64,000 nucleotides of DNA from Kineococcus rubinsiae (GTDB lineage Bacteria; Actinomycetota; Actinomycetes; Actinomycetales; Kineococcaceae): positions 1 through 64,000 of the forward strand of contig NZ_VWPY01000003.1 of assembly GCF_011839805.1 (NCBI RefSeq), read 5' to 3'. A program made the position numbers and the translations under genes. Under the pieces are notes generated by a model. That model was not told the origin of the DNA. It saw only the letters and a program-made list of their open reading frames with translations, and searched no databases. Shown here in pieces: positions 25,854 to 33,729 of this stretch. How positions within the stretch are numbered: position 1 is the first letter of the stretch; the number at the start of each line of letters is the position of its first letter.

Positions 25854-26972
25854 TCAGGTCCAGTAGAGGTAGCGGGCCTGGGGGAGTTCCCGCGCGAGGG
25901 CCGCCTCGAACCACGTCCGGAGGTCCTTCATGGTGTCCTTGTCGTAGACGTACTTCACCGCACCGAACTTGCCGTGCTTGCGGGTGCGCGTCTCCTCGTC
26001 GAGGTCGAGCTTGGTCTTCGGGTACCAGCCGAGCTGGACGTCCTTGCTCTTGGGCGTGAACCGGTGCGTGATGCACTCGACGGTGAGGTCGAGGTCCGGC
26101 ACGTCGGCGAGCTCCGCCCGGGCCGCGGCGAGCAGCTCGCCGTACTGCTGCTCCCAGTCCTCGACCGGCATGATCGGCGCGATGGTCAGGCCGACGGGGT
26201 ACCCGGCGCGGGCCAGCTTCCCCAGCGCCCGCAGCCGCGCCGCGACGCGGGCCGTGCCGCCCTCGAACTTCTCCACGCCGCCGACGTTGACCGACGCGCG
26301 GATCCGCGTCCGGCCGTGGTGCGGCAGGTCGAGGAGGCCGTCGACGTCGTCGTACTTGGTGGTCAGCCGCAGCTGCACGGGGCCCGCCCAGTCGTGCGTG
26401 CCGAAGTGTGTGATCGTCGCGGCCAGCGAGCCCGTGACGTGCTCGATGGCCAGCGGGTCGGTGTAGCAGGACGCCTCGAACGTCGTCCCCTCGTGACCGC
26501 GCGCCTCGGTGCCAGAGGTGACCGACCCGGCGCCCACCACGTCGTCGAGCCCCGCGAGGATGCGCGGCAGGTCGGCGTAGACCCGGGTGATGGGCGGGCC
26601 GGACAGCGACCCCGCGAGGTAGCAGTACTGGCAGTGCCCGGGGCAGCCCTCGGCCAGCGGGAACGACCAGTCGGCGCTCGGCGGGATGGGCGTGGGGCGC
26701 CGCTTGCTCGCGGCGCTCGTGACGACGGCCAGGGTGCGCTTGGCCCGGGCGTAGGTGGCGAGCTCGTCGGCCTGGCGCAGGCTCGGCAGGCGGTCGCCGG
26801 CGAGCAGGGTGACGTCCTCGACGCCCGCTGCGGTGAGCCGCTCGACGATGCTGCGGCCGTGCGGTTCGGCGTAGGCGGAGGCCGTGACGAGGACGTGCGT
26901 CGGGGTCCAGAGGACGGGGCGAGCGGCGGCGATCGGCACGCTGGGTACAACACCCGTCGCCGTGGCGACCAT
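25854..26972 (-). CDS. spore photoproduct lyase-like radical SAM protein
   Basis: The 372-residue protein belongs to the radical SAM superfamily. The 4Fe-4S cluster cysteines are Cys110, Cys114 and Cys117 in CPGHCQYC, the CxxxCxxC spacing of spore photoproduct lyase, and a further Cys169 (EASCYTDP) sits about where SplB has its hydrogen-donor cysteine. The N-terminal part resembles the lyase's helical domain. True SplB repairs a UV thymine adduct in spores; no sporulation gene is seen here, so the substrate may be another DNA lesion. It stands alone, on the opposite strand to its neighbours. Confidence 0.85.
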   Translation of the reverse strand: MVATATGVVPSVPIAAARPVLWTPTHVLVTASAYAEPHGRSIVERLTAAGVEDVTLLAGDRLPSLRQADELATYARAKRTLAVVTSAASKRRPTPIPPSADWSFPLAEGCPGHCQYCYLAGSLSGPPITRVYADLPRILAGLDDVVGAGSVTSGTEARGHEGTTFEASCYTDPLAIEHVTGSLAATITHFGTHDWAGPVQLRLTTKYDDVDGLLDLPHHGRTRIRASVNVGGVEKFEGGTARVAARLRALGKLARAGYPVGLTIAPIMPVEDWEQQYGELLAAARAELADVPDLDLTVECITHRFTPKSKDVQLGWYPKTKLDLDEETRTRKHGKFGAVKYVYDKDTMKDLRTWFEAALARELPQARYLYWT

Positions 26973-27074
26973 CCGTTGCTAGGCGTGGCGCGCGGCACAC
27001 CGGGCCGAAGCGGATCACCCGCGGGACGGGTGCCCCTACGGTGGGCCGACCACCAGCACCACCGAGGAGGACGC

Positions 27075-27428
27075 ATGCCCCAGCCGGTCGAGTCCCTGAT
27101 GAGGGCCACGCTCCTGGAGGTGTTCGGGGAGCGCGACGCCGAGCGCCGCCTCGCCGCGATCCAGCGCACCTACGCCGAGGACGTGGTGTTCTCCGACCGC
27201 GAGGAGGTCGTCACGGGCCACACGGCCCTCGACGCCAAGGCGCAGAAGCTGCTCGACGACGCCCCCGGGTTCGTCTTCAGCCCGGTCGGCCCGGCGCACG
27301 TCGCGCAGGACCTCGGCCACCAGGCCTGGGCGTTCGGGCCGCCCGGCCAGGACCCGGTCGTGACGGGCATGGACATCGCCCTGGTGCGGGACGGCCGGAT
27401 CGTCTCGCTCTACACGATCCTGACCTGA
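27075..27428 (+). CDS. NTF2/SnoaL-like small protein
   Basis: This 117-residue protein has the cone-shaped alpha+beta pattern of the NTF2-like superfamily: helical start (ERRLAAIQRTYAEDVVFSD), the GHTALDAKAQKLLD segment and terminal strands (VVTGMDIALVRDGRIVSLYT). Members are small-molecule-binding proteins, isomerases or cyclases. ATG 27075 lies behind 'gaggagga'. It is a single gene. No function can be named. Confidence 0.8.
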   Translation: MPQPVESLMRATLLEVFGERDAERRLAAIQRTYAEDVVFSDREEVVTGHTALDAKAQKLLDDAPGFVFSPVGPAHVAQDLGHQAWAFGPPGQDPVVTGMDIALVRDGRIVSLYTILT

Positions 27429-27452
27429 GCGCCCCGGTCTGACTCCGGGCGG

Positions 27453-28514
27453 TCAGCGGGGCAGCCGCACCCCGGCCGCCGGGAGCAGGTCGAACACCCC
27501 GGGTTCGCGCCACAGCGGCGTCCCCGCGGGGCTCGCCGCGTACAGCGACGTCGCGGCCCCGACGACCCGGTCGCGGTCGACCGGCCAGCGCAGGGGGCCG
27601 GCGATCTCCGCGAGGTCGCCCGGCGTGCGGGTCAGGGCGGTAGCGACGTGCTCGACGGCGGGCAGGCTCGCGGACTTGGCGAGGTTGCAGCGCGGGTCGG
27701 CCACGACGAGGTTCGCCAGGCCGTCGATGGCGACGCGCGACCACGGCAGGACGTGGTCGACGTGCACGTCGCGGCCCAGCGGCCGGTGGCAGTAGAAGCA
27801 GCGGCCGGCCTGCAGGTCGGTGAGCCCGGGCGCGAGGCGGGCCACGGCCGTGCGGGCGGCGCCGAACAGGAAGCCGTGCAGGTCCGGAGCGTCCAGGTCG
27901 GCGGCGTTCAGTCGCAGCAGGTCGCTGACCCACCACTGCTGCAGGACGGGTTGCAGCAGGCCCGAGACGCGGGCGAGGGCGTGTGCGATGCCGGGGTGGA
28001 GCGTGATCGACCAGTCGTGCGCGTCGAGCGCCGTGATCGTCACGTCCTCGCTCAACCAGCCGTCGGCGTAGAGGAACGGCGTGCCCGGGGCTCCGCCGCC
28101 GGTCCTCTGCAGAGCGAACAACGGCTGCTGCGCGAGCGTGACGCTTGTCCTGCGGCGAGCGCGCGCGACGACGTCCGGGTGGGCGAGGCGCAGCTGGGCG
28201 GGGGTGCTGAGCCCTGCCGCTGCGGCGACGGCCCGCAGGTCCGCGACGGTGTCCAGGATGGTGCGGCCCCTCGTCGAGTTCTGCCGCAGCACCCCCGCGG
28301 CGGCGAAGGGGCGGACCTGCGGCCAGTAGAGGTCGACGACCCGGTCGGCGAGGTCCCCGATCGGGACCCACAGCCCGGCGTCGGCGCCGGTCGGGTGCTC
28401 GAGGCAGTGCTGCAGCAGCGCCGACAGGACGGCGAGCTTGTACGTCGACACCCGGCGGCCCGTGGCGAGGAGGTCCGCGACGCGGGCGCCGACCTCGAGC
28501 GGATCGGGAGGCAC
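27453..28514 (-). CDS. HNH endonuclease domain protein
   Basis: The 353-residue protein carries a C-terminal HNH metal-finger nuclease (about residues 230-285): CFYCHRPLG, VDHVLPWS with the catalytic His, and NLVVADPRCN with a CxxC-like second half. The N-terminal 220 residues are helical and not recognised. It starts with GTG 28514; the GGAGG lies too close to the start to be a good ribosome site, so a start a little downstream is possible. No methylase or toxin partner is adjacent. It may be a restriction-like or repair nuclease. Confidence 0.78.
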   Translation of the reverse strand: MPPDPLEVGARVADLLATGRRVSTYKLAVLSALLQHCLEHPTGADAGLWVPIGDLADRVVDLYWPQVRPFAAAGVLRQNSTRGRTILDTVADLRAVAAAAGLSTPAQLRLAHPDVVARARRRTSVTLAQQPLFALQRTGGGAPGTPFLYADGWLSEDVTITALDAHDWSITLHPGIAHALARVSGLLQPVLQQWWVSDLLRLNAADLDAPDLHGFLFGAARTAVARLAPGLTDLQAGRCFYCHRPLGRDVHVDHVLPWSRVAIDGLANLVVADPRCNLAKSASLPAVEHVATALTRTPGDLAEIAGPLRWPVDRDRVVGAATSLYAASPAGTPLWREPGVFDLLPAAGVRLPR

Positions 28515-28630
28515 CCTCCGTGCCTACCAGAGCGGACCCGCGGCTGCCGCGACCACGCCGATCGGCCAGCATGGGACCTCCCGGTGGTCGAGGAGCGAGC
28601 CGCCGCGATCACCATCCCCGGAGGAACCCC

Positions 28631-29749
28631 GTGAGCACCACGCCCCGCGTCGTCGTCATCGGCGCCGGCATCCTCGGCGCCTCGACCGCCGCCCACCTCG
28701 TGCGGCTCGGCGCTCGGGTCGACCTCGTGACCGAGGGCGCCGTCGCCTCGGGCGCCTCGGGGCGCTCGCTGTCGTGGCTGAACTCCGCCGGGGCTCGGAC
28801 GGACGACTACCACCGGCTGCGGACGGTGGGCATCGACCGGTGGCGGACGTTCGCCCACGTCGGCCTCGACGACCGCGTGCGCTTCGACGGCGGGCTGACG
28901 TGGGCGGCACCCGGCGAGAGCCACCGCGAGCGGCACGAGCACGAGCTCTCGATCGGCTACGACTCGGTCTGGCTCGAGCGGGCCGAGGTCGCCGCACGGG
29001 TGCCCGGCGTTGACGTCTCAGCCGTCGCCGAGGAGGGGGCGGTGCTCAACCCGGGCGAGGGCTGGGTCGACCTACCGCTGGTCGTCGAGACCCTGCTGGC
29101 GGAGGTCGTCGCCGCGGGGGGCTCGGTGCACGAGGGGGTCGGGCGTTGCCTTCCCGTCCTCAGCGGCGGCCGGACGACCGGGGTGCGCGCCGCCTCGGGG
29201 GCCGAGTTCCCCGCCGACACCGTGGTCCTGGCCGGCGGTCCGTGGGTCCCGCGGGACCTGGCCGAGCTGGGCGTCGCGGTGCCCGAGCAGTCGCCCGTCG
29301 CGCTGCTGGTCCGCACCGCGCCGGTCGACAGCGGGTTGCGTGCCGTGCTGAACACCCCGCGCGTCGCGGTCCGTCCCGCCCCCGGCGGGACGCTCGTCCT
29401 CGACGCCGGGTGGTCCGAGCGCGAGGTCGAGGTGCGCGGTGACGGCGACTACGTCGTGCACGACTCCACGGTGGCGGGGCTGATCGCCGAGGCGTCGCGG
29501 GTCCTGGTGGGTAACCCGTCGCTGACGGTGGCGAGCACGGGCGTCGGGCCCAAGCCGATCCCCGGAGACGGCGAACCCGTGGTTGGCCCGGTCGCCGACG
29601 TTCCCGGGCTGCACGTCCTGTTCACGCACAGCGGGGCGACGCTCGGGCTGGTGCTGGGGGAGTTCACCGCCCGCGAGGTCGTCACGGGCGCCGAGAACCC
29701 GCTGCTGTCGTCGTTCCGCCCGTCCCGCTTCACCGCCGTCGCGCGGTGA
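28631..29749 (+). CDS. FAD-dependent oxidoreductase (DAO family)
   Basis: The 372-residue flavoprotein has the ADP-binding motif VVVIGAGILGAS at residues 7-18 and the C-terminal FAD/substrate block of glycine oxidase/D-amino-acid oxidase-like enzymes (GPKPIPGDGEPVVGPV, HSGATLG). It oxidises amines or amino acids with FAD. GTG 28631 is 8 bases after 'ggagga'. It is a single gene, convergent with the PKD-protein gene, whose end lies four bases away. The substrate is unknown. Confidence 0.88.
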   Translation: MSTTPRVVVIGAGILGASTAAHLVRLGARVDLVTEGAVASGASGRSLSWLNSAGARTDDYHRLRTVGIDRWRTFAHVGLDDRVRFDGGLTWAAPGESHRERHEHELSIGYDSVWLERAEVAARVPGVDVSAVAEEGAVLNPGEGWVDLPLVVETLLAEVVAAGGSVHEGVGRCLPVLSGGRTTGVRAASGAEFPADTVVLAGGPWVPRDLAELGVAVPEQSPVALLVRTAPVDSGLRAVLNTPRVAVRPAPGGTLVLDAGWSEREVEVRGDGDYVVHDSTVAGLIAEASRVLVGNPSLTVASTGVGPKPIPGDGEPVVGPVADVPGLHVLFTHSGATLGLVLGEFTAREVVTGAENPLLSSFRPSRFTAVAR

Positions 29750-29753
29750 CCGG

Positions 29754-30617
29754 TCAGGAGGTCAGGACGGTGGTGCCGGCGAGCGCCGTCACGGGGTCAC
29801 CGGCCGAGGCGATGCCGACGGTGCCCGCGATAGGCTGAAACCCGAGGTCCGCGACCGAGTACTCGGCGGTGTAGGTCGTCGTCAGGGTGATCGCGTAGTC
29901 GCCGGGCCGGGTGTAGGTGTGCGTCACGGTCAGCGCCGGCCACGGTGCGCCGGGGTCCGCCGTCGGCCCCACGACGGCACCGTCGCCGGTGTCCCACCGG
30001 TAGGACACGGGCGTCGCGCGGATCGTCACGGGGAACCCGAGGATGTCGACCGTCCGCGTGACCTGCCCCGCGGTCGCGACCAGGTTCACCGGCAGGTTGA
30101 TGGCCACCCGCCCCGAGTCGGGTTGCAGCGACACGACCCCCGGCGGCAACCCGATGCGCCGCACGTCCTCGATCGTCACGGTCGGCAGCACCACCGCGGC
30201 CGCCGCTCCCGCCTCATTCAGCGATGTGCACCGCGACGCGCCACGGGCCCACTGGTTGGTCCCCGCCGGGCTCGTCCAGGTCGTCAGCATCACCTGGCCC
30301 GCAGGGCAGGTGGCCGCTGCGCCGCAGGAGTTGTCGCTGGCGCCAGTGTTCCGGCGCGGGTCGTTCTGCGAGCAAGCGGGTGTCCGACGAATGTCAAGGA
30401 CCGGCGCCAGTACTGGTTTGACTTGCCCTGCAGAGGCCGGCACCGATCGATTGGTTCGCCGTTGATCCACATGCAACCGACCGCCGACTGCAACGTCACC
30501 CTGGCCAATCTCACCGCGGATCTGCGGTGGCGGCTTGGCGCTGGCTTGCATCGGTTGCGGTAGGAGAAGAAGGCTGAACACGAAGATGGTCAAGATGCTC
30601 TTGACTCGCAGTGTCAT
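29754..30617 (-). CDS. secreted PKD-domain protein
   Basis: The 287-residue protein has a signal peptide (residues 1-27) and a C-terminal PKD-like beta-sandwich (about 190-255: Val-Ser-Tyr-Arg-Trp-Asp-Thr-Gly-Asp-Gly and Thr-His-Thr-Tyr-Thr-Arg-Pro-Gly-Asp-Tyr). Two cysteine pairs in the middle suggest disulfides. The start overlaps the stop of the upstream lipoprotein gene (ATGA), so both come from one transcript. The first third of the gene (about 30350-30617) is noticeably richer in A and T than the rest. PKD domains often mediate protein contact at the surface. Confidence 0.78.
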   Translation of the reverse strand: MTLRVKSILTIFVFSLLLLPQPMQASAKPPPQIRGEIGQGDVAVGGRLHVDQRRTNRSVPASAGQVKPVLAPVLDIRRTPACSQNDPRRNTGASDNSCGAAATCPAGQVMLTTWTSPAGTNQWARGASRCTSLNEAGAAAAVVLPTVTIEDVRRIGLPPGVVSLQPDSGRVAINLPVNLVATAGQVTRTVDILGFPVTIRATPVSYRWDTGDGAVVGPTADPGAPWPALTVTHTYTRPGDYAITLTTTYTAEYSVADLGFQPIAGTVGIASAGDPVTALAGTTVLTS

Positions 30618-31216
30618 ACCGGCAGTGCCTGGATGTACCAGTGCCCGTCACGTAGGTGCATCTGCACGAGGCCGTCGGTGACGGAGCCTGAGTTCTCGTT
30701 GACGATCGAGCCGTCAGGTCCCACCAGCTGCGAGTCCTTCGTCACCAGGCGGAGGTTGACATCGGCCTCTTGCTTCACCGGGTCGCTGAACAGCAACTCC
30801 GCCGACTCGAAGCCGACGTCGCGGTTGATGCTCGTGTAGCCGAGCGTGCGGTGTTCGTCCACCGAGGCGGCGAGCGTCTCGCACGTCTGACAGTCGGGCT
30901 CGCTGATGCTGCGGAGCAACGTGGGGTCGCCACTGGCGCGGGCGTAGTTCAAGACTTGCAAGTAGTACGCCGCGAACCCGATGGCGTCGTCCTCGTTGAA
31001 CGTCCCCTCCGGCCGGAAGGTCGGCGCGGGCAGCGAGACGGTGGCGACCGACGTCGGAGTCGTCGGAGATGGAGTCACCGGCTGGCTGGTCGACGTGGTC
31101 GGCGTCGTCACCGGAGCGCTCGACACGACAGCCGGCGTCGCCTCGTCGGCGCTGCAGCCGGCCAGCGGCAGCAGCAGAGCGAGGCCCGCGAGGGGCGCCA
31201 GGTGTCGTCGGAGCAC
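30614..31216 (-). CDS. DUF6318-like lipoprotein
   Basis: The 200-residue protein begins with a lipoprotein signal (LLPLAGCSAD, Cys at about residue 21), then a Thr/Pro/Ser linker of about 40 residues and a compact domain with the conserved FRPEGTFNEDDAIGFAAYY start and a Cys pair in SEPDCQTCETL. This matches the DUF6318 type of actinobacterial lipoproteins as I remember it. Its stop overlaps the PKD gene's start. Function is unknown; the pair is probably exported and may form a surface complex. Confidence 0.75.
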   Translation of the reverse strand: MLRRHLAPLAGLALLLPLAGCSADEATPAVVSSAPVTTPTTSTSQPVTPSPTTPTSVATVSLPAPTFRPEGTFNEDDAIGFAAYYLQVLNYARASGDPTLLRSISEPDCQTCETLAASVDEHRTLGYTSINRDVGFESAELLFSDPVKQEADVNLRLVTKDSQLVGPDGSIVNENSGSVTDGLVQMHLRDGHWYIQALPV

Positions 31217-31276
31217 TCACGAAACGCTAGGGCACCCGCTGCCGTCGCCGCTGGCGTCGTCCACAGCCCCACCCGC

Positions 31277-31310
31277 GGTGATCATGCACGGTGCAACACG
31301 CAAGATCACC
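31277..31310. terminator. long imperfect palindrome, likely terminator or intergenic repeat
   Basis: The arms 31277-31287 and 31300-31310 pair over 11 bp with one mismatch (outer ggtgatc/gatcacc perfect) around a 12-base loop that can add a GTG/CAC stem. It lies just beyond the 3' end of the transglutaminase gene pair and upstream of the lipoprotein gene, so it could terminate the former. Similar palindromes occur in actinobacterial intergenic regions, but I cannot confirm copies from this window. Confidence 0.55.
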
Positions 31311-31322
31311 GAGGGAAGGGGG

Positions 31323-32207
31323 TCAGGCCGCGACGTCCACGATGCCGAGGCGCCGGGAGCTCGTGAGCCGTCCGGTCGCCGGCCCGACGTAGGTCCCCGC
31401 GGTCGGGGCGACGTCCGTGTAGTCGCGGCCGGTGGCGACCGTGACGTACTTCCGTCCGGCGCGGCGGCCGTTGCACGGGTCGAACGGCACGGCCACGGCG
31501 GCACCGTCGGCGGGCACAAGGACCTCGACCCACGCGTGGGTGCCGCCCTGCCCGAGCAGATGCCCGGAGACGTAGCGCGCGGGCACGCCGAGCTCGTGGC
31601 AGAGCGCCAGCATGATGTGGGCGTAGTCCTGGCAGACGCCGCGTCCGCCGTCGAGCGCCTCCGCGGCGGTGGTGCGGGTGCCGGTCGGGCCGTACTCGTA
31701 CGTCATCGTCTGGTGCACGGCGTGGGTGACGCGCTCGGCGGTGTCGATCGTCGTCTCGTGCGGCCGGCGCAGTTCGGTCGCCCAGCCGCGCAGGCGCTCG
31801 TCGGCCGCGGTGAGGCGGGTGGGCAGGCGCCAGCGGACGTCGTCGAGCGCGGAGCGGGGGAGCACCGGCAGGGCGTCGCCGTCGCGCTCCAGCAGCGCGG
31901 TGAGGCGGAACTCGATGTGCTCGTCGACCCGGGCGGCGTGCACCTCGACGAGGTGGTTGCCGACGGAGTTCAGGCGCTCGAGCGGCCGGGCGCGCGAGCC
32001 CTCGACGTCCAGCGCGTAGTGCCGGCGGTGGACGTCGCCGTGGCGCACGGGCGGGACGACGACGAGCCGCTGCCGCACGGCGGCCACGGGGAGGTCGTAG
32101 TCGTAGCGGAAGGTCTGCTCGAGCCGGTAGGTGATGCGCTCGGCACCGTCCAGGTCCAGACCCTTGTGGTCCAGCAGGGGAGCGGACAGCGCGTCGTCGA
32201 GGATCAC
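31323..32207 (-). CDS. transglutaminase-like cysteine protease family protein (intact triad)
   Basis: The 294-residue protein has the bacterial transglutaminase N-terminal beta domain (about 20-110) followed by the papain-like core. The triad is visible: Cys in GRGVCQDYAH, His in GTHAWVEV and Asp in VPFDPCNG. Family members are mostly proteases or amidases, not true cross-linkers. GTG 32207 overlaps the stop of the upstream paralogue (GTGA), so the two are co-translated. No signal peptide is present; it should be cytoplasmic. Confidence 0.9.
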   Translation of the reverse strand: MILDDALSAPLLDHKGLDLDGAERITYRLEQTFRYDYDLPVAAVRQRLVVVPPVRHGDVHRRHYALDVEGSRARPLERLNSVGNHLVEVHAARVDEHIEFRLTALLERDGDALPVLPRSALDDVRWRLPTRLTAADERLRGWATELRRPHETTIDTAERVTHAVHQTMTYEYGPTGTRTTAAEALDGGRGVCQDYAHIMLALCHELGVPARYVSGHLLGQGGTHAWVEVLVPADGAAVAVPFDPCNGRRAGRKYVTVATGRDYTDVAPTAGTYVGPATGRLTSSRRLGIVDVAA

Positions 32208-33019
32208 TCGACCTCCTCCGCGTGGACGACCATGGACTCCAGCAAGGGTCCCCCGAAGGTGGTCAACATCGCGACATCTGACGCGTCGCGTCCGCGGCCG
32301 ATGAGGACGCGGCCCTTGCGGGGGGTGTTGTTGCGCGGGTCGAAGGTCCACCAGCGGTCGCCGAGCCACACCTCCATCCACGCGGAGAAGTCCGGGACGA
32401 TGGCCGTGCCCTCGATGTCCATCTCCGGCAGGTACCCGAAGACGTAGCGCGCGGGGATGCTCAGGGCGCGGCAGAAGGTGATCGCCAGGTGGGTGAAGTC
32501 GCGGCAGACGCCGTAGCCGGACGCGTAGACGTCGGCCGCGGTCGAGGAGGCCGTGCTGCTGCCGTACTGGAACGTCAGGTGCCGGTGGACGTGGTCGCAG
32601 ATGGCCTGCACGCGCGTGTAGCCCTTGGGCAGCTGCGAGAAGCGGTTCCACGCCTCGTCGCCCAGCAGGTCGGGCACGACGTAGCGGCTGGGCAGCGTGT
32701 AGAGCAGGACGTCGTCGGGCAGGTCGAGCGGCGCGACCTCGGGGGCGGTGACGTCGACGTCCTCGGTGGCGTCCGGGACCTCGGCGATGGCGTCGTAGCG
32801 GAAGGTCGAGCGGCCCGTGGGGATGATGAGGCGCAGGCACTCGTTGCCGTAGAGGTCGGTGTAGGTGCGTCCGGCCTGGGCGGGCTCGATCGACCAGCGC
32901 TCGTCGGTGATGCGGACGCCGCCCTGCTCGCGCAGCGGCATGACCTGCACGACCGACGGTGTGTCGACAGCGGCCTCGTGCACGAACTCGCACCCCACGT
33001 GTACCCGCCGCACCGTCAT
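32204..33019 (-). CDS. transglutaminase-like protein lacking the catalytic His
   Basis: The 271-residue paralogue has the same layout as its downstream partner. The Cys is present (GYGVCRDFTHL) and the Asp is present (WTFDPRNN), but the position of the His reads Phe-Ser-Ala-Trp-Met-Glu-Val, with Ser where the partner has His (codon TCC around 32384). It may be inactive or use another residue, and could act as a partner subunit. ATG 33019 is behind 'gagctc'-flanked AGGAG. It is divergent from the vsr gene. Confidence 0.85.
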   Translation of the reverse strand: MTVRRVHVGCEFVHEAAVDTPSVVQVMPLREQGGVRITDERWSIEPAQAGRTYTDLYGNECLRLIIPTGRSTFRYDAIAEVPDATEDVDVTAPEVAPLDLPDDVLLYTLPSRYVVPDLLGDEAWNRFSQLPKGYTRVQAICDHVHRHLTFQYGSSTASSTAADVYASGYGVCRDFTHLAITFCRALSIPARYVFGYLPEMDIEGTAIVPDFSAWMEVWLGDRWWTFDPRNNTPRKGRVLIGRGRDASDVAMLTTFGGPLLESMVVHAEEVE

Positions 33020-33222
33020 CCGTGAGCTCCTCGGCGTCCCGCCGGCGGATCCTCCGCCGGTTCCCGGCGCGGTGACCTCGCAGGGTGCGGTGCCACCTCT
33101 GCGTCGAGTCGTGCAGGGGACGCTAGCCGGTCGGTGGCCGCTGCGGGAGGAGACCCTGTGGACGAGTCCCGCGGCGCGGTGTGCGGCGGCCCTAGCGTCG
33201 GGTCCGTGCAGCGCGGTGCCCG

Positions 33223-33729
33223 GTGACGCCGTCGTGGCAGGACCCGGGGCCGGCACCACCGCCCTCGACCGTCTCGGTGGCGGCCATCATGAGTCGCACC
33301 GGCCGTCGGGACACCGCCCCGGAGCTCGCGCTGCGGCGGGAGCTGCACCGCCGCGGTCTGCGCTACCTGGTCGACACGACCCCGCCCGGAACGAACCGCC
33401 GTCGCCGGGCGGATGTGGTCTTCCGCGGCGCGCGCGTGGCCGTCTTCGTCGACGGCTGCTTCTGGCACGCGTGCCCCGAGCACTTCCACCCGCCCAAGGC
33501 CAACGCCGAGTGGTGGCGCGTGAAGTTCGCGAGCATCGCCGCGCGCGACCGTGACACCGACGCCTCGCTCGCGGCGCTCGGCTGGTACCCGCTGCGGGTG
33601 TGGGAGCACGTGCCCGCCGTCGCGGCGGCCGACCGGGTTGCGGGGATGCTGCACGCGCGGACACCGGCTTCGCGCCGCGGAGGACCGGTCACCCGCGGCG
33701 CTCGGCCAGCTTGTCCAGCGCTCTCGTGA
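33223..33729 (+). CDS. vsr: very short patch repair endonuclease (Vsr)
   Basis: Vsr nicks DNA 5' of T:G mismatches that arise when 5-methylcytosine deaminates. The 168-residue protein shows the family order: RDTAPELALRRELHRRGLRY, RADVVFRGARVAVFVDGCFWHACPEH with the catalytic Asp and zinc/metal residues, and RDRDTDASLAALGWYPLRVWEH. GTG 33223 gives the full N-terminal arm; ATG 33289 would give a 146-residue form. Vsr genes usually sit beside a cytosine-5 methylase, but none is seen in this window. The 3' end overlaps the convergent gene by 41 bases. Confidence 0.92.
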   Translation: MTPSWQDPGPAPPPSTVSVAAIMSRTGRRDTAPELALRRELHRRGLRYLVDTTPPGTNRRRRADVVFRGARVAVFVDGCFWHACPEHFHPPKANAEWWRVKFASIAARDRDTDASLAALGWYPLRVWEHVPAVAAADRVAGMLHARTPASRRGGPVTRGARPACPALS

